Shown one piece after another: positions 1 through 5,071 of a stretch of 6,893 bases of DNA. The notes beneath the pieces were generated by a model. The model did not search any database and was not told the origin of the DNA. It worked only from the letters and a program-made list of their open reading frames with translations. Positions within the stretch are counted from its first letter, which is position 1; the number at the start of each line of letters is the position of its first letter. This DNA is from an uncultured Coriobacteriaceae bacterium (GTDB lineage: Bacteria; Actinomycetota; Coriobacteriia; Coriobacteriales; QAMH01): NCBI GenBank assembly GCA_902783175.1, contig CACZQA010000113.1:1-6893 (forward strand). Direction: 5' to 3'. The position numbers were made by a program, and so were the translations under genes.

Positions 1-1193
1 ATCGCCGCCGCGCTCTCGAGCGCGCGGCACAGCTCGTCATCCGAGTACCCCTTCGTCTCCTGCAGCGTGAACAGCACGGCGGGGAGCACGCCAGACGCCC
101 CCGCCGTGGGGGCCGCCACGATCCGGCCCATCGACGCGTTCGTCTCGAGGACGCCCATCGCGTTCGCGCTCAGAAGGGCGGTCTGCTCGTCGCAGACGCC
201 TGCGTGCGCCTCGGCAAGTGCGCGCAGCTTTTCCGACTCGCCGCCGATAAGACCGCCGAGCGGCTTTTCCTCAGAATCGGGCACAGTCGAGGCGCGCATC
301 ACCTCGAGCACCCGGCGCAGATAGCGCTCCGCGACCTCGGCATCCGCGCCCTGAGTCGCGAGCCAGGCACGCTCGCGCGCCATGAAACCTTCTGAGAGCG
401 CCAGGCCATGCTGCGTGCAGTACGCGAGCAGCTCGGCGGCACGAGCAAAATCGACCTCCTGGAAGCGGTCCTCTGCCGCCGCACGGTCGAACGTGGGCTC
501 GCTGGCGAACGAGCGCCCGAGGCTGTCTGCCGGGATGAGGCGCACGCTCTTGATGGACGGGTGCGAGAGGATCTCGTCGGCGACCTCCGGGCACACCGGG
601 TCGTCGATCTGCAGCACGGTGAACGCGTCCGCGCGCTTCGCGGTGCGGTGAAGCGTCATCGTCGCGATGTTGATGCCATGGCCTGCCAGGCACCCCGAGA
701 TATGCGAGAGGATGCCGGGGACGTCGACCTGATGCACGATCATCGAGTTGAACTCCCCCGTCACGTCCACGTCGATGCCGTTGATGCGCGTGAGCTTGGC
801 AGCTCCCCCGCCAATCGACACGCCGCGCGCCTCGACGGCAGAGCCCCGCTCTGACTCCGCCCAGATGTCGACCGTGTTGGGGTGCCCCGCATCGGTGTCG
901 TAATCGTTCTCGAACTCGATGGCGACCCCGGCTTCTTGCGCGAGCTCGAACGACTGGCGGATGCGCGTGTCATCGGAATGCAGGCCGAGGATGCCGGCGA
1001 CCAGCGCCTTGTCGGTGCCGTGCCCGCTGCCCGTGCGCGCGAAGGAGCCGTAGAGCGTGAAGCGCACGTGCCGTGGCTCGCCGTCGAGGAGGCTGCGCAC
1101 CATCGCGGCGACGTGGAGCGCGCCGGCCGTGTGCGACGAGGAAGGCCCGACCATGATGGGGCCGATGATGTCTCGGAGCGTCAATGGTCTCAT
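1..1193 (-). CDS. sdaA: L-serine ammonia-lyase, iron-sulfur type, single chain with ACT domain (3' end outside window)
   Basis: Deaminates L-serine to pyruvate and ammonia in the cytosol. The first 397 codons are visible, with no stop before the left edge. The beta-type domain comes first: MVGPSSSHTAGA at residues 14-25 and GSFARTGSGHGTDKAL at 49-64 are family signatures. An ACT domain follows at about 148-222 (VDVPGILSHISG, then GINIATMTL). The alpha-type domain starts near 245 and shows PLGGLIGGES at 311-320 and NASMGRIVAAPTAGASGVLP at about 352-371. The order beta-ACT-alpha in one chain corresponds to the SdaAB and SdaAA subunits of Bacillus fused together. The three cysteines that bind the 4Fe-4S cluster in characterised members lie later in the alpha domain, so they are outside the window. 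The start ATG (1191-1193 on the plus strand) is preceded by AGGAGA at about 10 nt. An ACT domain suggests amino-acid binding, but this is not shown by the sequence. Confidence 0.92.
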   Translation of the reverse strand, partial: MRPLTLRDIIGPIMVGPSSSHTAGALHVAAMVRSLLDGEPRHVRFTLYGSFARTGSGHGTDKALVAGILGLHSDDTRIRQSFELAQEAGVAIEFENDYDTDAGHPNTVDIWAESERGSAVEARGVSIGGGAAKLTRINGIDVDVTGEFNSMIVHQVDVPGILSHISGCLAGHGINIATMTLHRTAKRADAFTVLQIDDPVCPEVADEILSHPSIKSVRLIPADSLGRSFASEPTFDRAAAEDRFQEVDFARAAELLAYCTQHGLALSEGFMARERAWLATQGADAEVAERYLRRVLEVMRASTVPDSEEKPLGGLIGGESEKLRALAEAHAGVCDEQTALLSANAMGVLETNASMGRIVAAPTAGASGVLPAVLFTLQETKGYSDDELCRALESAAA

Positions 1194-1261
1194 GCTGGCT
1201 GCTTCTCCTCGCGTTTTCATGTGTTGGTGTTGCCACGCTTTCTTGCGCGTGTGCTCAGCGC

Positions 1262-1267
1262 ATTGTA
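1262..1267 (-). promoter_or_regulatory. possible -10 box for the serine ammonia-lyase gene
   Basis: Read on the minus strand this is TACAAT, five of six matches to TATAAT, within TGCTATACAATGCG and about 70 nt upstream of the start codon. It is the only AT-rich patch between the REP pair and the gene. I see no convincing -35 at 16-18 nt, so this is a weak call. Confidence 0.3.
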
Positions 1268-1307
1268 TAGCAAACGCCGCCACGCGCGAGACGCGTATGG
1301 CACGAGG

Positions 1308-1368
1308 TGGCACGAGGGGCCGTGGGTATCGTGCCAAAGTGAGACGATACCCACGGCCCCTCGTGCCA
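1308..1368. repeat. BIME-like pair of inverted 29-nt REP repeats
   Basis: Copy 1F (1308-1336, plus orientation) has arms TGGCACGA and TCGTGCCA, a perfect 8-bp stem, around the loop GGGGCCGTGGGTA. Copy 1R (1340-1368) is the same unit inverted, with the second arm degraded to TCGTCTCA. Three bases (AAG) separate the copies. Together they make a 25-bp perfect inverted repeat (1308-1332 with 1344-1368) around an 11-nt centre, so a transcript from either strand could fold into one long hairpin. A partial extra GGCACGAGG lies just before copy 1F at 1299-1307. The pair sits between the upstream region of the serine lyase gene and the terminator after the TerC gene. The same unit flanks the RAYT gene at 2993-3745, which marks this as a REP-type element. 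Confidence 0.82.
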
Positions 1369-1375
1369 AAAGACG

Positions 1376-1408
1376 CGAAAAGGCCCCTGCGTGAAAGGGG
1401 CCTTTTCG
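1376..1408. terminator. bidirectional Rho-independent terminator after the TerC gene
   Basis: A perfect 12-bp stem (CGAAAAGGCCCC at 1376-1387 with GGGGCCTTTTCG at 1397-1408) surrounds a 9-nt loop. The A4 and T4 runs at the stem ends give a T-tract in either direction. On the minus strand it lies about 110 nt past the TerC stop codon, and a second T-run (1368-1371) follows. It is the obvious end of the riboswitch-TerC transcript and also shields that gene from the opposite direction. Confidence 0.85.
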
Positions 1409-1484
1409 AACGATCGAACTATGGCATTAGTTGACGGTGCCACTATCGCATGCAGGCTGCCGCATTGACTGTTGTAATTCAAAC

Positions 1485-1508
1485 ATTCTAGAGCTCATTC
1501 TAGAACTC
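1485..1508. repeat. tandem 12-mer with internal inverted repeat, 3' side of the TerC gene
   Basis: ATTCTAGAGCTC is followed directly by ATTCTAGAACTC, with one mismatch. The same bases also give a 7-bp inverted repeat, TTCTAGA (1486-1492) and TCTAGAA (1499-1505), around GCTCAT. It lies 10 nt beyond the TerC stop codon. It could be a small transcript-end hairpin or a chance duplication; no T-tract follows. Confidence 0.5.
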
Positions 1509-1518
1509 CTTCGGCAGC

Positions 1519-2292
1519 TTACTCCCTTATCCCACCATTCTTGCGAGAGCGGATCTTTGCGAGCTCGACGACCATGGCGACCGCAAGACCGGCGTAGACG
1601 ACCGCCTTCTCGAGGTCGATGCTGCCAACCTCGACACCCGTCCCCAAGCCGATGCTCTCGGCGACGAGCAGGGCGCCAATGGCTGTCATGAACACGAGGG
1701 CGAGCAGCTTAATCCCGGGGTTCTCCGTGACAAAGCGCGAGATCTGGTCGACGAACAGCATCATCAGCAGGATGGCGACGATGACCGCGATGACGATAAT
1801 CGCGAGCTGGTCGGCAAGGCCCACTGCCGTGATGACCGAATCGATCGAGAACACGACGTCCATGGCCGCGATCGTGACGACGGCCTGAGCAAGGCCGATG
1901 CCCTTATGTGGGGAAGCGCCTGACGCCTGGCGCTCGCCGGCGTCGGCGCTCGTCTCGCGAATCTCGGAGACGCCCTTGTAGACGAGGTACCCGCCGCCGA
2001 TAAGCAAGACGACATCGCGCACCGAGAACCCGTGCGCAAGGGGTCCGAGCGAGAGCGTGAAGAGCGGGGCGGTCATGTGCACCAGCGCGGAAGCAAACAG
2101 CAGCAAGACGATGCGGGTCGCGAGCGCGCCGGCCAGGCCGAGGCGACGGCCGAGATGCTGCTTGTCCTTGGGGAGCCGCTCGGAGGTGATGCTGATGAAC
2201 ACGAGGTTGTCGACGCCGAGCGCGAGCTCGAGGAACAGAAGCGTGGTTAGGGTTGCCCAAGATTCGGGCGATGCGAAAATCGAAAGGTCCAT
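1519..2292 (-). CDS. TerC-family integral membrane protein, probable manganese exporter
   Basis: A 257-residue membrane protein with about seven hydrophobic segments (near residues 12-34, 52-72, 90-107, 131-157, 160-180, 195-215 and 228-246). It carries the two acidic membrane motifs of the TerC/Alx/YkoY family: ELALGVDNLVFIS at 22-34 and DVVFSIDSVITAVG at 145-158. Family members such as Alx of E. coli and YkoY/YceF of Bacillus export Mn2+ or supply it to secreted enzymes. The Mn2+ riboswitch in the leader of this gene supports the same substrate here. Transport itself is inferred. The name TerC (tellurite resistance) is historical, so no gene symbol is given. The start is ATG at 2290-2292 with GAGGAG only 2 nt upstream, a short spacing that may matter for regulation. 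The transcript ends at the terminator at 1376-1408. Confidence 0.93.
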   Translation of the reverse strand: MDLSIFASPESWATLTTLLFLELALGVDNLVFISITSERLPKDKQHLGRRLGLAGALATRIVLLLFASALVHMTAPLFTLSLGPLAHGFSVRDVVLLIGGGYLVYKGVSEIRETSADAGERQASGASPHKGIGLAQAVVTIAAMDVVFSIDSVITAVGLADQLAIIVIAVIVAILLMMLFVDQISRFVTENPGIKLLALVFMTAIGALLVAESIGLGTGVEVGSIDLEKAVVYAGLAVAMVVELAKIRSRKNGGIRE

Positions 2293-2324
2293 TTCTCCTC
2301 AATCCGTCTGGTCTGCAGATAGCA

Positions 2325-2369
2325 CGAGACCCGCAGCGCAAGTCTCGTCGGCTTGTGCTGCGGGTCTCG
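2325..2369 (-). promoter_or_regulatory. alternative hairpin of the riboswitch expression platform
   Basis: On the minus strand a 13-bp perfect stem (2357-2369 with 2325-2337) continues after one A-C mismatch with 4 more pairs (2352-2355 with 2339-2342), around a 9-nt loop. Its 5' arm contains the 3' strand of riboswitch stem P1 (2355-2364), so the two folds exclude each other. This is the layout of a ligand-controlled switch in which metal-bound P1 prevents the hairpin. No U-run follows the stem, so it is not a standard intrinsic terminator. A third weak stem (GGTCT/AGACC at 2327-2331 with 2310-2314) overlaps its 3' arm. Confidence 0.65.
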
Positions 2370-2454
2370 ACGTTTAAGACGAACCAGGCGCGAATGCACC
2401 ATGATGATGGCTTTGCCACGTCCGCGATGGGACGCCGCTACTCCCCCGGAGCAC
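2355..2454 (-). promoter_or_regulatory. yybP-ykoY manganese riboswitch aptamer
   Basis: The minus-strand leader of the TerC gene contains the class hallmark GGGGAGTAGC (2437-2446). It is set in a P1 stem pairing GTGCTCCGGG (2445-2454) with CCCGCAGCAC (2355-2364), 9 of 10 pairs. The closing AGACC at the 3' side of P1, seen in known members, is present (GAGACC). Inside is a hairpin CGTCC/GGACG, followed by GGCAAAGCC, CATCATCATGG and a GCCTGGTT segment that resembles the second conserved side of the aptamer. This class binds Mn2+ and commonly sits before TerC-family and P-type exporters, as here. The bound form is expected to switch expression on when Mn2+ is high. Identification rests on motif and P1 recognition, not on a covariance-model score. 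Confidence 0.86.
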
Positions 2455-2497
2455 GACCAGTGTAGAGGGGGATACACCTGGGAAGGAAAGCCGTCAC

Positions 2498-2519
2498 GCG
2501 CCCGTTACCGAGGGGGCGC
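2498..2519. other. small GC-rich hairpin between the ArsC-like gene and the riboswitch
   Basis: GCGCCC (2498-2503) pairs with GGGCGC (2514-2519) around a 10-nt loop. On the minus strand it lies about 42 nt after the ArsC-like stop codon and before the riboswitch. It could weakly end the upstream transcript, but only a broken T-run (TTTCCTT) follows at a distance, so read-through into the riboswitch is possible. Confidence 0.35.
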
Positions 2520-2560
2520 TCACTCCACAAGATGCTCACGAGCAGCTATGAGAAGCTGTC

Positions 2561-2917
2561 TTACAGGAGCGCCTGCTCCCACTCCTCCTCGCGAAATCCG
2601 CTCAAGTAGATGCCGCGGTCCTCGTCGATGATGAGCGGGCGCTTGACCAGCATTCCGTCTGTCGCGAGCAGCGCGAAAAGCTCGTCATCGGACATCTGCG
2701 GCAGTTTGTCCTTCAGGCCCATCTGGCGGTAGATCATGCCAGAGGTGTTCACGAACCTCTTGCGGTCGAGGCCCGAGGCGGCATGCCACGCACGGAGCTC
2801 GCCTGCGGTCGGATTGTCGAGCTTGATGTCGCGGTCGACGTAGTCGACCCCATGCCCGTCGAGCCACTTCTTGGCCTTCTTGCAGGTAGAGCACTTGGGG
2901 TATTCGATAAACAGCAT
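2561..2917 (-). CDS. ArsC/Spx-fold thioredoxin-like protein (arsenate reductase family)
   Basis: A 118-residue cytosolic protein of the ArsC/Spx/YffB family. The redox motif CSTC is at residues 9-12 within YPKCSTCKKAKKWL. The family-typical NTSG is at 57-60, and DGMLVKRPLI at 87-96 carries the conserved Arg-Pro. Both cysteines of the CxxC are present, as in Spx and YusI relatives. Genuine ArsC arsenate reductases have one N-terminal catalytic cysteine, and no other arsenic genes are nearby, so arsenate reduction should not be assumed. A thiol-redox or Spx-like regulatory role is equally possible. The ATG at 2915-2917 is preceded by two overlapping GGAG sites, the nearer about 5 nt away. Only 75 bp separate it from the RAYT stop codon, and most of that is REP repeats, leaving no visible promoter. 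Confidence 0.88.
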   Translation of the reverse strand: MLFIEYPKCSTCKKAKKWLDGHGVDYVDRDIKLDNPTAGELRAWHAASGLDRKRFVNTSGMIYRQMGLKDKLPQMSDDELFALLATDGMLVKRPLIIDEDRGIYLSGFREEEWEQALL

Positions 2918-2934
2918 TGCTTCTCCTTCTCCTT

Positions 2935-2995
2935 TGACACGAGGGGCCGTGGGTATCGGTTCATTTTGACACGAGGGGCCGTGGGTATCGTGTCA
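2935..2995 (+). repeat. tandem pair of 29-nt REP repeats at the 3' end of the RAYT gene
   Basis: Copy 2A (2935-2963) and copy 2B (2967-2995) are direct repeats separated by TTT. Both begin TGACACGA and carry the loop GGGGCCGTGGGTA. Copy 2B closes with TCGTGTCA, a perfect 8-bp stem. Copy 2A closes with TCGGTTCA, which breaks two pairs. Relative to the repeats at 1308-1368, the third base of the 5' arm is A instead of G and its partner is T instead of C, so pairing is kept. The last three bases of 2B are the RAYT stop codon on the minus strand. The pair also forms the 5' leader of the ArsC-like gene. Confidence 0.88.
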
Positions 2996-3745
2996 TTTTC
3001 TTGCGATGCGGGCGACCGTCGACTTCGAGATTCCCGTCATCTTACTGATGACGCCCGCGGAGATGTTCGCCTGCAGGAGACGCTCCACGACAGCATCGCG
3101 GCGTCGTCTCGGGTATTCCTTCACTTGAGCGAGCTCGTGCTCTCCAACCAGCTTCCGCGCAACTTTCAGCGATTCAGACTCGCTCATCCGCCATCCATTG
3201 TCCACGTCGAGGAGCTTGTCGTCTTGCACGGGCGTCTCGTGCTGCCTCACAAACGCATCTCTCGACCCGAACGCCCCCAACACCAACTCAACGTCGACAA
3301 GGTCGGGAGTGCCGACGTATTCGGCGTAGCTGCTCCACCGGTATTGATTCGCGGGGCAGATATTCGCCTTTGCGGGATTTTGGTGCACGTACGTCACCGC
3401 GCAGATCAGGTACGCCTCGTCTTCGATGGGCTGGCTTTTGTACCTTCCCTGGAACAGGTACCCGCTTCGATTGTGCCGCAGGTTGTAATACGTTGCATAT
3501 GCACCGGTCAGACGCGACATGAAAGCCGCGAGCTCCTCGAACTCCATCTGCACGACAAGATGAAAGTGATTGCCCATGAGACACCAGGCGAGGATGCAGC
3601 CATCGAGCCCTTCGAGAGATTGGCGCATATAGGTGACAAAGCGTTTCCGGTCGATGTCGTCATCGAATATCCGGCGCTTCTGCACGCCTCGATTGCAGAC
3701 ATGGTACACGTCCGTCGCACTGTGGATTCGCATTGTTCTTGGCAT
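2993..3745 (-). CDS. REP-associated tyrosine transposase (RAYT), Y1/IS200-like HUH family
   Basis: A 250-residue single-strand DNA endonuclease-like protein that is expected to bind and nick REP hairpins. The N-terminus TDVYHVCNRGVQKRRIF (11-27) is typical of RAYTs. The metal-binding HUH motif is H60-F-H62 in MGNHFHLVV. The likely catalytic tyrosine is Y119 in AVTYVHQNPAKA. GYLFQGRYKS (95-104) and YRWSSYAEYVG (135-145) are further family motifs. Residues about 214-249 (ISAGVISKMTGISKSTVARI) look like a helix-turn-helix that could add DNA binding. All active-site residues are intact. The ATG at 3743-3745 has AGAGAGG about 8 nt upstream; M5 is a poorer start. The stop codon TGA lies inside REP copy 2B. 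Inverted REPs bracket the gene, as in REPtrons. Its base composition looks less GC-rich than its neighbours, which would fit transfer. Such proteins are usually single-copy and domesticated, not self-mobile. Confidence 0.93.
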   Translation of the reverse strand: MPRTMRIHSATDVYHVCNRGVQKRRIFDDDIDRKRFVTYMRQSLEGLDGCILAWCLMGNHFHLVVQMEFEELAAFMSRLTGAYATYYNLRHNRSGYLFQGRYKSQPIEDEAYLICAVTYVHQNPAKANICPANQYRWSSYAEYVGTPDLVDVELVLGAFGSRDAFVRQHETPVQDDKLLDVDNGWRMSESESLKVARKLVGEHELAQVKEYPRRRRDAVVERLLQANISAGVISKMTGISKSTVARIARK

Positions 3746-3953
3746 TGGGACCGCCTCTCTTGCATAGCTTGAGACGCGAGAAGGCAGTCTGGGAGATACG
3801 GGCGCACTGCACGCTTAGACGACGTTCTTCTCACGCCTCTAAACGTACGCTGCCGGAATCATGTTGCTACGTTCAGTACTGTAATGATAGCAGAGGTCCA
3901 GCACATTCGAGCCGATAAGTTAGCTTAAATTAACCTGAAAGCGGGGTGTCCCT
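3746..3953. other. upstream region of the RAYT gene, no gene seen
   Basis: About 200 bp with a markedly AT-rich stretch at 3840-3940. On the minus strand TATCAT (3884-3889) is a possible -10 for the RAYT gene, but with no good -35. CAGTACTG nearby is a short palindrome. I see no coding region. The 3' end holds a degenerate first REP arm that leads into the repeat at 3965. Confidence 0.4.
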
Positions 3954-3993
3954 TCGTGCCAAAGTGACACGATACCCACGGCCCCTCGTGCCA
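3943..3993. repeat. REP repeat pair, one copy intact and one decayed, upstream of the RAYT gene
   Basis: The intact copy 4R (3965-3993) is inverted relative to 2A and 2B. Read on the minus strand it has arms TGGCACGA and TCGTGTCA around GGGGCCGTGGGTA. The third pair is G-T, a state between the G-C of copy 1F and the A-T of copy 2B. Before it lie AAG and TCGTGCCA (3954-3961) preceded by GGGGTG, a remnant of a forward copy. The AAG spacer and arrangement match the pair at 1308-1368, so this is a decayed version of the same unit. It directly touches the T-tract of the cydB terminator. Confidence 0.82.
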
Positions 3994-4030
3994 AAAAATG
4001 CAGCCACCGGCGAATGGGACCGGTGGCTGC
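3993..4030 (-). terminator. Rho-independent terminator of the cydAB operon
   Basis: An 11-bp perfect stem (4020-4030 with 4000-4010) with a 9-nt loop is followed on the minus strand by one A and six T (3993-3998). It starts about 25 nt after the cydB stop codon. This is a textbook intrinsic terminator. The last T is also the first base of the adjacent REP repeat. Confidence 0.92.
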
Positions 4031-4054
4031 GAGAAGACGCGTGTGTTCCGAGCG

Positions 4055-5071
4055 CTAGCTGATGCGGCCGCGGAAGGTCCGGTAGACGATCACGTGATAG
4101 ACCAGCATGATGGGCACGCCGATGCAGGCGATGATCGTCATGGCGGTGAGCGCCGTATCGCTCGAGGCGGCGTTGGCGATGTTGATCGACAGCGCCGGGT
4201 CGAGCGCGGGGATCAGGTTCGGGAACAGCGTCGCGCCCAGGACAATGATGAGCGCAGCAGCGCTCAAGCTCACGAGCAGATGCGCGACCAGGTCCTTCTT
4301 GTCGTTTTCGGGCTTGCAGGCAAACTGCATGACGCACATCGCGACCAGGTAGATCGCCGCGCCCGCGCAACCGAGCTCCATGCTCCCCACCTCATACGAG
4401 GCACCGGGCTGCACGCCGGCAAAGAACATGACCGTGACAATCAGGAACACGACGACGCTGACGAGCGAGAGCTTGCCGCGCAGGGCAGCCGCCTTTGCGC
4501 GCAGCTCGCTTCCGAGCTCGGCCTTGAGCGACAGCCAGGAGGCGCCCTGGGTGAGCATGGTCACGAGGCCGAGCACGCCGCACAGCAGCGCGAACGGGTT
4601 GAGCAGGGCGAAAAAGCTGCCCGTGTAGTCGCCATTGGCGTTGAGCGGGAGCCCTTCCACGACGTTGCCGACTGCCACGCCGAACAGCAGCGCGGGCAGC
4701 AGGCTGCCGATGAAGAACAGCGCGTCCCACAGCGCGAGGTTGCTGGTCTCGTGCGCACGGAACTCGACGGACACGGCGCGCAGGATGAGCCCGAACAGCA
4801 CGAGCATGATGGCCAGGTAGAAGCCCGAGAAGCTCGTGGCATACGCCGGGGCGAACGCCGCGAACAAAGCGCCGCCCGCCGTGAGCAGCCAGACCTCGTT
4901 GCCGTCCCAGACGGGCCCGATGGCGCGGCGCAACACGCCTTTGGACTTCTCGTCTTTTGCGATGAACGGGTAGAGCACGCCGACGCCCAGGTCAAAGCCG
5001 TCGAGCACGAAGTACCCGATCATGAGGACGCAGATGAGGACGTACCACAGAATTCCAAGAGCGGTCATCAT
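4055..5071 (-). CDS. cydB: cytochrome bd quinol oxidase subunit II
   Basis: Subunit II of the membrane cytochrome bd oxidase, which passes electrons from quinol (probably menaquinol here) to oxygen without pumping protons. The protein has 338 residues with eight to nine membrane segments. The N-terminal LDGFDLGVGVL (23-33) and GPVWDGNEVWLLTAGGALFA (52-71) are CydB signatures, including the acidic residues D27 and D56 that match positions proposed for the E. coli proton path. The C-terminus LFPNLIPALDPALSI also matches the family. It is somewhat shorter than the 379-residue E. coli protein, mainly in the second half. The start ATG overlaps the cydA stop as ATGA (5068-5071), which indicates translational coupling. 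A second ATG follows directly and cannot be excluded as the start. The operon terminator lies 25 nt downstream. Confidence 0.97.
   Translation of the reverse strand: MMTALGILWYVLICVLMIGYFVLDGFDLGVGVLYPFIAKDEKSKGVLRRAIGPVWDGNEVWLLTAGGALFAAFAPAYATSFSGFYLAIMLVLFGLILRAVSVEFRAHETSNLALWDALFFIGSLLPALLFGVAVGNVVEGLPLNANGDYTGSFFALLNPFALLCGVLGLVTMLTQGASWLSLKAELGSELRAKAAALRGKLSLVSVVVFLIVTVMFFAGVQPGASYEVGSMELGCAGAAIYLVAMCVMQFACKPENDKKDLVAHLLVSLSAAALIIVLGATLFPNLIPALDPALSINIANAASSDTALTAMTIIACIGVPIMLVYHVIVYRTFRGRIS

Noticed and set aside
353..368. Ser367 in place of the Cys seen in E. coli SdaA (APTNGACG) considered as loss of an iron-sulfur ligand
   Set aside because: In codon terms it lies near the left edge region of the gene (about plus-strand 91-93). 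By the ligand spacing known from the Legionella enzyme (42 and 11 residues), the three cluster cysteines are further downstream, outside the window, so this change is not a lost ligand.
882..1394. Plus-strand open frame running from inside the serine lyase gene through the REP pair
   Set aside because: Antisense to a well-supported gene and translated through repeats and a terminator stem.
2561..2917. Calling the ArsC-like gene a genuine arsenate reductase
   Set aside because: It has a CxxC and Spx/YusI-like motifs, and no arsR, arsB or acr3 gene is nearby.
2935..2995. Two direct repeats with constant spacing considered as a CRISPR remnant
   Set aside because: The spacer is only 3 nt, the same unit occurs inverted elsewhere, and no cas genes are present.
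2783..3772. 329-codon open frame on the plus strand opposite the RAYT and part of the ArsC-like gene
   Set aside because: It crosses two real minus-strand genes and the REP repeats, and shows no family motif.
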